Notes under the pieces: model-generated | What the model saw: only the letters and a program-made list of their open reading frames with translations | Database searches by the model: none | What the model was told of the DNA's origin: nothing | Part shown: one piece after another, positions 1-5,940 of the stretch | Layout of the letters: each line of letters starts with the position of its first letter | Position numbering within the stretch: position 1 is the first letter of the stretch | Assembly: GCA_034696485.1 (NCBI GenBank) | Contig: JAQIWT010001140.1 | Coordinates: 1 to 12,213, forward strand | DNA length: 12,213 bases | Origin: Isohypsibius dastychi | Lineage: Eukaryota; Tardigrada; Eutardigrada; Parachela; Isohypsibiidae | Direction of reading: 5' to 3' | Translations under genes and position numbers: made by a program

Positions 1-195
1 AGGAGCGCTCTCCGTGGTTCCGTTAGGCTGCGCCTCTCCGGAGGGTTGCTGTTGAGCACCTGCTGGGTTTACGGGCGACTGGGTCTGTTGTTGCTGAACC
101 TGTGCCGCAGCCTTCAGCTGTTGCGGAGGACCCCTCAGCCATGGGTTATTCGGCTGAGCTCCCGGAGCGGCCGGTGCAGCCTCTGTTTCACTCAT
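1..195 (-). CDS. N-terminus of Q/P/A-rich hypothetical protein (runs off left edge)
   Basis: Read on the minus strand, an ATG at 195-193 opens a frame with no stop through all 65 codons to the window edge. The product begins MSETEAAPAAPGAQ and continues with a NNPWLRGPP segment, a QVQQQQTQ run and repeated Q, P, A, G and T. This low-complexity composition is typical of a disordered N-terminus in eukaryotic regulatory or RNA-binding proteins, but no domain is reached, so I assign no function. The ATG has A at -3. The gene is divergent from the CRAL-TRIO gene at 888. The opposite strand is also open here (46-333 and 102-461), but those products look like shadows. Confidence is moderate because only the first 65 residues are visible. 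Confidence 0.55.
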   Translation of the reverse strand, partial: MSETEAAPAAPGAQPNNPWLRGPPQQLKAAAQVQQQQTQSPVNPAGAQQQPSGEAQPNGTTESAP

Positions 196-887
196 CGTTC
201 TGGTATCCTCAACACCTCGCCTTCACGCAGCGAACATCCGTGGAGTACGAGAGCGAAGCCACCGAATCAGAAGTGCAGTTTGCCCCGCACTGGTGTAGAG
301 AGTCCTTCGAGAGGAAACAACCCACCCGTATAACTTCGACCGAGCCAACAACAAAGGGGCATCTAGCTGCTCCTCCTGCTGTTGCGAGCCTCTCACGCCA
401 AATGTCACCTCCCACACGCGGAAACACTTTTGGGAAAGATTATTTTCCTCAGAATGAATAAAAGTCTGATTTACCCCTTTTTCACTTGATGAGAACCATA
501 CACGGATACTGCGAAGATTCTCCCTCTCTCTCGCTTCTCGTCGTCGTCTGTTCTATGTTGCTTTCATCAACACTTTCGTCGTCGAGTGACTGGAAGTTGC
601 TACGAGAGATCTACGATACGAATACGACATCTCGCGTGCTTGTAAAAACTTGTTCCCAAAAATTGGGATATAAATTTAACGAATAATAATCATAAAATAT
701 CAATTAAACCGGGAGAGATTTTGACTATATTTTCTTACTCGTCATTTATTTTCAACGAGAATCATTTAGCTTAGCTTACAAATCGTCGAGACCACCCGAA
801 CCAAGCCGACATATCCCAATTCTCGACCAGGTTCAGCAGCAAAAGGTGGATGACACAGCAGAAGGCGCAACCGTGAAGACCTAGAAA
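196..887. promoter_or_regulatory. Divergent intergenic spacer between the Q/P-rich gene and the CRAL-TRIO gene
   Basis: This 692-bp stretch separates two genes transcribed away from each other, so it should hold both promoters and both 5' UTRs. The part up to about 430 is of mixed composition and open in several frames. The part from about 640 to 790 is AT-rich. CGTCGTCG-type microrepeats occur near 540-585. I see no convincing exon, RNA gene or recognisable core promoter element. The role is inferred from gene orientation only. Confidence 0.4.
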
Positions 888-2090
888 ATGTCGAGTGAGC
901 AATCGACACCTGAAAAGCTATCGGAGCTCATCAAGCAGCTTGAATATGAGCTCGCTGAAGTGCCGGAATTCAGCCAGCTGAGGTCGGTTCTGTCTGATGA
1001 CAGACTCGCTAGATTCTTGATTTCGAAGCAACTTGACTTGGCAAAAGCGAAGGACATGATCGTCAAGCACATTGAATGGCGAAAACAAAACGATGTGGAA
1101 ACATGGCGAGAGTACATGAAGGACAAACCGTTTCTTACCAAGAGCTTTCCCCACGAATCTGTTTTGCGAGCCAAAGGTTTAGGGATGATTCACACTGCCG
1201 TGCACGCTGGATTGACCAGAACCGGTGAGCTGGTTATGATTGAAATCTTGGGGGCCGAGGGTCAGACAACGGACATCACGGAGAATCAAGCAAGCCTGCT
1301 GAAAATATTGATGGAATATTATACCGGATTTTATGAAAAGCGCAGCATGGTTCTCGAGGAAATGTCGAAGACGCAAGGTCGACGGGTTTGCACTGTTCAG
1401 CTTCGCGACGTATCGAAACTTTCGTTTATGCCGAGCAGCGGAACCTTCTCTGTTGTACAGCGAATTATGTCGACAGGCATGAACAATTATCCTGAGAGTG
1501 CATCCTCCGTGCTGTTTCTTAGCCCTCCTACTATCTTCTCAGGTATCTTTGGGATAGTCAAGCGCTGGCTCCCTGAGGATGTCAATAAGAAATTTTGTTT
1601 TGTCGCAAAACAGGATATTGGCACTGAGCTGCTGCGATATGTTCGACCGGCCGTCGTCGTAGCCCTACAAGACCTACACAATGGCAATCCGGGAGATGAG
1701 ATTTGTGAATCTCTTATAAACGAACGCCCTATACCTCAACATCGCGCCATCACAACGAGCATGGAGATTACCGTCGCAGCGCGTGATTACCATTTCCTCT
1801 ACTATGAGCTTGGCGCAAAGAGCTACTCAAAAGTTTCATGGACGCGGTTTAACCTGGACGAATCGCCCAAGTCGATCATTTCGGCCAAGATATACTACGT
1901 AGATCCAAGCACGGAGTCAAACTCCCCGGAAAGCGTAAAGGTCATGACGATTGAAATTCCAGGCTCTCAGACTTTCGCGACGATGCCCTCGATTCCAGGA
2001 GTCACAGAGGCACTATTGTGCTTGTGCTTAGACCACACTTCAGCGTGGTTCCAGTCTCACACTTTCAGCTTCACTGTGACAACGGAGTAA
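888..2090 (+). CDS. CRAL-TRIO (SEC14-like) protein with C-terminal GOLD domain
   Basis: A 400-residue, intronless frame. Residues about 36-66 (DDRLARFLISKQLDLAKA and the following WRKQND) form the helical CRAL-TRIO N-terminal segment. Residues about 88-245 form the SEC14 lipid-binding fold, with a VLFLSPPTIFSGIF stretch at 208-221 matching the 'N-x-P' strand and gate-helix region, followed by KRWLPEDVNKKF. Residues about 288-398 are a beta-rich GOLD-like domain (MEITVAARDYHFLYYELG to SHTFSFTVTTE). The CRAL-TRIO plus GOLD order is that of patellin and SEC14L families, which bind phosphoinositides or other lipids on membranes of the traffic pathway and plasma membrane. There is no signal peptide or membrane segment, so it is probably cytosolic and peripherally membrane-bound. 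The first ATG has AAA before it (A at -3). The KDO8P synthase follows after 66 bp. The family is clear; the lipid ligand is not. Confidence 0.92.
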   Translation: MSSEQSTPEKLSELIKQLEYELAEVPEFSQLRSVLSDDRLARFLISKQLDLAKAKDMIVKHIEWRKQNDVETWREYMKDKPFLTKSFPHESVLRAKGLGMIHTAVHAGLTRTGELVMIEILGAEGQTTDITENQASLLKILMEYYTGFYEKRSMVLEEMSKTQGRRVCTVQLRDVSKLSFMPSSGTFSVVQRIMSTGMNNYPESASSVLFLSPPTIFSGIFGIVKRWLPEDVNKKFCFVAKQDIGTELLRYVRPAVVVALQDLHNGNPGDEICESLINERPIPQHRAITTSMEITVAARDYHFLYYELGAKSYSKVSWTRFNLDESPKSIISAKIYYVDPSTESNSPESVKVMTIEIPGSQTFATMPSIPGVTEALLCLCLDHTSAWFQSHTFSFTVTTE

Positions 2091-2156
2091 TGTTACAATT
2101 GTGTGGTGAAGGTTATATAGGATAATTCGAATTTCATAAAATATAATATTGTAAGG
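2091..2156 (+). promoter_or_regulatory. 66-bp spacer between same-strand genes, with TATA-like motif
   Basis: This AT-rich spacer must contain the 3' end signals of the CRAL-TRIO gene and the 5' UTR or promoter of the KDO8P synthase gene, unless the two transcripts overlap. A TATATAG element lies at 2114-2120, 36 bp before the next ATG, and an AT-only stretch follows near 2136-2150. The TATA-like reading is weak because the spacer is AT-rich throughout. Confidence 0.3.
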
Positions 2157-3048
2157 ATGTTAATACAAAAATTGAAGGGCAGTAAGCCCTTCGCGCTCAT
2201 CAGCGGCCTGAACGTCATCGAGAGCTACGACGCGATGCGCCGAACAGCAGAGAGTTTGGCTTTAATTACCAGTGATCAAAACGTGGAGTTTGTCTTCAAA
2301 GCATCCTTTGATAAAGCAAATAGGTCGAACGAAGGTGCATTTCGCGGTCCGGGATTGCACAAAGGCCTTGACCATCTTATGAGACTCAAGCAAGAAATGA
2401 AAACCTTGGCAATTGTCACAGACGTTCACGAGCCAGACCAGTGTGCTCTTGTGAAAGCTGCAGGTCTCGACATGATTCAGATACCGGCATTTCTCTGCAG
2501 GCAAACGGACTTGATTTATAGTGCAGCTGATACCGGGCTTCCCGTCTTGATTAAGAAAGGTAGGAGCCAAGAGAACCAGGTTACAAAGCAGCCAAAGTAT
2601 TAAATACTAGTAACTAACAATTCGGAAAGGACAATTTGCATCAGTTGATGTCATCAGAGCTGCAGTGTCCAAGGCGGAGTCTAGATCGAATTACGCAGGA
2701 TCGATTATATGTGAGCGTGGAACTAGCTTTGGTCCTGAGAATCTTGTCGTGGACTTTCGCAATCTGATTACTATGCGAGGCACTTCGGCACTTGTAGCGC
2801 TTGATGCCACACATGCTGCTCAGCGACCAGCCGCAAGGACAAGGGATGGAAAGGGATCAGACGGCGACATATTTGCGGTAGATGCTATTGCCAGAGCCGG
2901 GGCCGCCATTGGCGTCGATTGCATGTTCCTAGAAGTTCACGAGAACCCATCATCTGCACCAGTGGACTCCAAGGTCCAACTCAACCTTCAAGAGTTCAGG
3001 CCATTCCTGCAGAATCTGATTCGAATCGCCAATGCTTCGCGTGGTTGA
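2157..3048 (+). CDS. KDSA: 3-deoxy-8-phosphooctulonate synthase (KDO8P synthase), two exons
   Basis: Exons 2157-2559 and 2630-3048 join in phase 1 (split Gly135) to give 273 residues, close to the usual 280 or so. The enzyme condenses phosphoenolpyruvate with arabinose-5-phosphate to make KDO-8-phosphate. Diagnostic motifs are SGLNVIES (16-23), KASFDKANRS (48-57), TDVHEP (88-93), IPAFLCRQTDL (109-119), KKGQFAS across the splice (133-139), CERGTSFG (162-169), DATHAAQ (193-199, with the catalytic-region His196) and EVHENP (236-241). Asn19 sits where metal-dependent enzymes have Cys, so this is the metal-independent type, as in E. coli and plants. The usual Asp-Gly of the late CDGP or VDGP motif reads Asp247-Ser248. 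The ATG at 2157 is the first after an in-frame stop at 2118-2120, and the N-terminus shows no transit peptide, so it is probably cytosolic. It is convergent with the coiled-coil gene at 3132. Confidence 0.94.
2560..2629 (+). other. Spliceosomal intron in the KDO8P synthase gene (70 bp, phase 1)
   Basis: The donor reads AAG|GTAGGA and the acceptor GGAAAG|GAC. A branch-point-like CTAAC lies at 2614-2618, with its branch A 12 nt before the last intron base. Splicing restores the conserved KKGQFAS motif, which is strong proof of the boundaries. Reading through the intron hits a stop at 2601-2603. Confidence 0.93.
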
Positions 3049-3131
3049 AGGGGGTCGTATAAAAACTCAAAGGTCTCTGGGACCGTTTTTGATTTGCGAA
3101 TGTTGCGATCACAACCTCATGCAGATGGAGA

Positions 3132-3863
3132 TCAGATTGTATCCCGTTCGTCTCGTTGTGTCCTCCTCAATCGACGATTACTCTGTTCTTGGAGAAAAAG
3201 TGTTCGAAACGCGCTCTCTGCTTCGATAGTCTCTTCTAGGTCAATCCGCAGGCGTTGGATCTGTGCCTCCAGCTTCATTTGCTCGTCGTTTGCGCGAGGT
3301 AGGACCTCGGTTTCGTACAAGTTTAGTTTTGTGCGAATTGAATTCGCCTCAGACAGAGCATCATCTCGTTGTTGTGCAAGAGTGTCACATTGAGCAACAA
3401 GTTCTGTGATGTGATTTTCGGCGGCAAATCGAAGTTCTCGCTCTCGTTCTAAGTTTACCTTTTGCGCGCTGTATTTATTCTTTAGCGTCTCTATCTGAGC
3501 GCGAGAACGCTTAACCTCCTCTCTCAAGTGAGTTTGATTGTCACGTAAAGCCACAAGTGCCTCCTTCGAGCGTCTTGCCAAATCATCTCGTTCGCGTGAG
3601 AGAATCTCATATTGTTTGGCATGTTCAGCTTGAAGTTGCTCATTGCCTTGTCGCTCTCCTTCAAGCATTTTTTCTACGTCGGCAAGCCTGGCTTCAGCCA
3701 CTAATGCTCGAGTCTTCCATTGTTCCGCTTCTTCGCCGTGTCTTGGAATGCTGTCCCGCCGCGAGGAGAGCCTCTGCAGCCTGAGGTGCTCGAGTTTTGC
3801 CCATAACTCGGCGACATCTTGTCCCTTGTCCATGTGCTTTGACTCGTCGCGGACTGGTATCAT
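3132..3863 (-). CDS. Coiled-coil protein, unidentified
   Basis: A minus-strand frame of 243 residues from the ATG at 3863-3861. The frame is open a further 13 codons upstream but has no earlier ATG there, and a second possible start is the ATG at 3833-3831 (MDKGQDVAEL). From about residue 25 to the end the protein is almost entirely charged heptad-like helix rich in E, R, K, Q, L and A, with segments such as EERVKRSRAQ-like and QCDTLAQQRDDALSEANS, so it should form a long coiled coil. There is no signal peptide, membrane segment or enzyme motif. It ends RRTQRDERDTI. It is tail to tail with the KDO8P synthase gene (83 bp apart) and divergent from the coiled-coil gene at 4408. A structural or scaffold role is plausible but not shown; an upstream exon cannot be excluded. 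Confidence 0.68.
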   Translation of the reverse strand: MIPVRDESKHMDKGQDVAELWAKLEHLRLQRLSSRRDSIPRHGEEAEQWKTRALVAEARLADVEKMLEGERQGNEQLQAEHAKQYEILSRERDDLARRSKEALVALRDNQTHLREEVKRSRAQIETLKNKYSAQKVNLERERELRFAAENHITELVAQCDTLAQQRDDALSEANSIRTKLNLYETEVLPRANDEQMKLEAQIQRLRIDLEETIEAESAFRTLFLQEQSNRRLRRTQRDERDTI

Positions 3864-4407
3864 GCGCACTCTGACAATGCAGTTTCTTGTAGTTTCAACC
3901 AACGAATTCTAAAAGTGAATTGACCCTGAGTTATTAGCTCCTCCTCCTTTAAACAATAATAATGTCTTTGTTTTCTATTAGACATGAATTTTTGCGAACG
4001 TTAGTCTAAGCCGCGGGTAAGGTATTGACCTAATCCTAAAATACGATGATGTTATCTATATAGACGTAATGTGATTGTGTGTCATCTTTATATAATTGTT
4101 GTAATAGTATACGGAAATCGAGGGATTTTTATCTCGCAGTTGCATTCAAATATCGTCCTAGATTCAATCTTTCATTATTTTTTAAAAAAAGGGACTTAAA
4201 GCCAAATATCTGGGACAAGGACCCGTTCCAGACGCTCCACGCTAAGAGGGCAGGGTCAGTTGCTTGGCCAACGCAAACCTCTGTTGCAATTGGCTTTCCT
4301 TCGTTGGGTTTACGTTGACTCGACCCCGCGTGAGGAAAAGATATATGTAACCCGATTCTATCGTTAGCACTCGGAAGCAAGGGGTGTCGGGGTTCTGGCG
4401 TCGAGAC
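3864..4407. promoter_or_regulatory. Divergent spacer between two coiled-coil genes
   Basis: This 544-bp spacer lies between the starts of two divergent genes and should carry both promoters. The part at about 3903-4190 is AT-rich. The part at about 4195-4345 is clearly richer in G and C and contains an imperfect inverted repeat. Neither strand of that richer part gives an ATG-started product that resembles a protein; frames 4079-4318 (+) and 4129-4380 (-) are open but unconvincing. Confidence 0.4.
4269..4317. repeat. Imperfect inverted repeat with 11-bp arms
   Basis: The left arm CAACGCAAACC (4269-4279) is the reverse complement of the right arm GGTTTACGTTG (4307-4317), with one mismatch in 11 and a 27-nt loop. 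A minus-strand transcript would turn the mismatch into a G-U pair. An 8-bp palindrome TTGGCCAA overlaps the left edge (4264-4271). It could be a hairpin or a dyad binding site, or chance in a 0.5 kb spacer. Confidence 0.45.
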
Positions 4408-5301
4408 ATGGAGTCCTTGTCACGGCGGTTAGAAACCGCGATACGCCAGATGGACAGGCGCCTCAGGGATAGCAGTGGCGATGACCAGCAGATTGCTCTT
4501 GAAGCCGCAAGGGAGGAGTTGAACGCTGTTCTAGATGAAGCATCGTATTCAAGGAGGTCACATTCTCCCGGAGCGGCATCTGGTCTGCGGAGTACAGCTC
4601 GTCGTTTGGGACAGGCAACTCAACAAGGTGATCAGATGCAAGCCTATCATGCCTTGCAAGAAGAGATACGGTGGGTTGATGAAGAATCGTCGCAGGCGCG
4701 TAAGGAAATGGAGGACAGACTGGAGGGGAGGATAGTTGCGATAGAGGCAAGAATGACAGCGCTAGTCGCTGTAAACAATGAGACAGATACTAGATTACGA
4801 GAACTCGAAAGACGCGCGGAGATACAGGAGAACATGGCAAAGCGGAACCGTCTGACCATTGAAGAGCTAGCTGATAAAGTATCTCAGGTCGTTAATGACC
4901 TTCAACAGCGTCTCTTGGCGTCTGTTGAAGAGGTAGAGCCTCAACCGGCAGCGTCTCGGTCGTTGAGCCAAACGAGCCTTCTCAATGCCGCTCCTCGGGA
5001 AGCCCGAAGCTCGCGAGGCTCGAGTCGATCTGATCTGCTTATTCGCGAGCTTGCGGGTAGAGTCGAATCTCTAGAGCGTGAGCTCGAGGGAGAACGCGAG
5101 CGATCCGTGAGAGCTGTAGAACTTGTCGCAAATGCATTGACACCGTCACGAAGAACAGCCGCTTCTGTATCGCCTGATCGTGCTTCAACGAGCGGGCAAG
5201 CAAGGCGTGCTTCACCTGCTGCATCTCGAAAGTTGTCCATGGACGAATACGTAGCGCGAAATGGGGACTCACACACCTCAGGCAAGCGATACTATCAATA
5301 G
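4408..5301 (+). CDS. Coiled-coil protein with Ser/Arg-rich C-terminus, unidentified
   Basis: A 297-residue intronless frame from ATG 4408 (MESLSRRLETAIRQMDRRL). The frame is open back to a stop at 4348-4350 but without an earlier ATG; a GTG at 4384 is an unlikely eukaryotic start. Heptad-like helices cover about residues 1-45, 70-175 and 208-243 (for example LIRELAGRVESLERELEGER). A Ser/Arg/Ala-rich linker lies at about 180-207, and the basic, Ser-rich tail from about 244 contains several S/T-P sites (LTPS, VSPD, ASPA) and ends KRYYQ. There is no signal peptide, membrane segment or catalytic motif. It sits upstream of SMC3 on the same strand, but no functional link is shown. A cytoskeletal or scaffold role is only a guess from composition. 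Confidence 0.68.
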   Translation: MESLSRRLETAIRQMDRRLRDSSGDDQQIALEAAREELNAVLDEASYSRRSHSPGAASGLRSTARRLGQATQQGDQMQAYHALQEEIRWVDEESSQARKEMEDRLEGRIVAIEARMTALVAVNNETDTRLRELERRAEIQENMAKRNRLTIEELADKVSQVVNDLQQRLLASVEEVEPQPAASRSLSQTSLLNAAPREARSSRGSSRSDLLIRELAGRVESLERELEGERERSVRAVELVANALTPSRRTAASVSPDRASTSGQARRASPAASRKLSMDEYVARNGDSHTSGKRYYQ

Positions 5302-5940
5302 AAGATAGTGCGCTTTTAGACTATTTTTTTTGTATATGTATATTACAAGAGGGCTGAATTTTGCAGATTAAGCATTCCGGCAAGAAACTCATTCGTAGTT
5401 TGAGAATATTGCTTTCAGCCGAGCATTGCGAGTGACCGTCACCGTACATACAACAATATTTATCATTAACACGAAGCAATGGCTAACGCTATTCAAACGT
5501 CGCTAAAATACCGGAGATCCTAAATGTTTTGGTTTGCGATATGTTTTTTGTTATTCGACAAGGCTCACTGAAGATCACGCTTTCGTCCCTTATTGTGGAA
5601 AAGCCGGGATAATGATTATCGGAGATTAACTTTTGGCTCTACTGCGATCAATATGCTGATAACCAAAATTTTTCCTCTAATTTATTTTGTACCTCGAGAG
5701 GCATGTCCAGGTTCGATTCAAGTTCGACCATAAAGATCGTATATTTCTTACGAAGTGGTACATCATTTGGTACATATCGCAAATAATTCAAATTTTGAAA
5801 AAACTTGATTTGGATTTGACGACTTTTAAAACAATTCTTGCCGCAAAAGATCGCACAAATTCACCATTTTATTACTGTTAATTTCCTTTGTTTGAGACCA
5901 TCCTTACTGTGGACCATTCCGAGCCCGAAGCTGTTTGAGG
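5302..5940 (+). promoter_or_regulatory. Intergenic spacer upstream of SMC3
   Basis: This 639-bp AT-rich spacer should hold the 3' end of the coiled-coil gene and the SMC3 promoter and 5' UTR. A T-run followed by TATATGTATATTAC lies at about 5323-5345, just after the upstream stop codon, and may help 3' end formation. A frame at 5687-5881 has no ATG start and no protein-like composition. I see no RNA gene. Confidence 0.35.

Noticed and set aside
46-461. Plus-strand frames at 46-333 and 102-461
   Set aside because: They lack a good ATG context and recognisable content, and overlap the more protein-like minus-strand frame at 1-195.
2157-2603. KDO8P synthase as two separate or broken genes (2157-2603 and 2665-3048)
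   Set aside because: The two parts are exons of one gene; the apparent stop at 2601-2603 is inside the intron.
2157-3048. Bacterial contamination as the source of the KDO8P synthase
   Set aside because: The gene has a GT-AG intron with a branch motif whose removal restores a conserved motif, and it lies between eukaryotic genes.
4079-4380. Frames at 4079-4318 (+) and 4129-4380 (-)
   Set aside because: The plus frame has no convincing start, and neither product resembles a protein family; they sit in a divergent spacer.
5705-5725. tRNA-like B-box (GGTTCGATTC)
   Set aside because: The flanking bases do not form a T-stem and there is no A-box or acceptor stem at the right distance.
5687-5881. 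64-codon frame upstream of SMC3
   Set aside because: It has no ATG start, is AT-driven in composition, and lies in a spacer.
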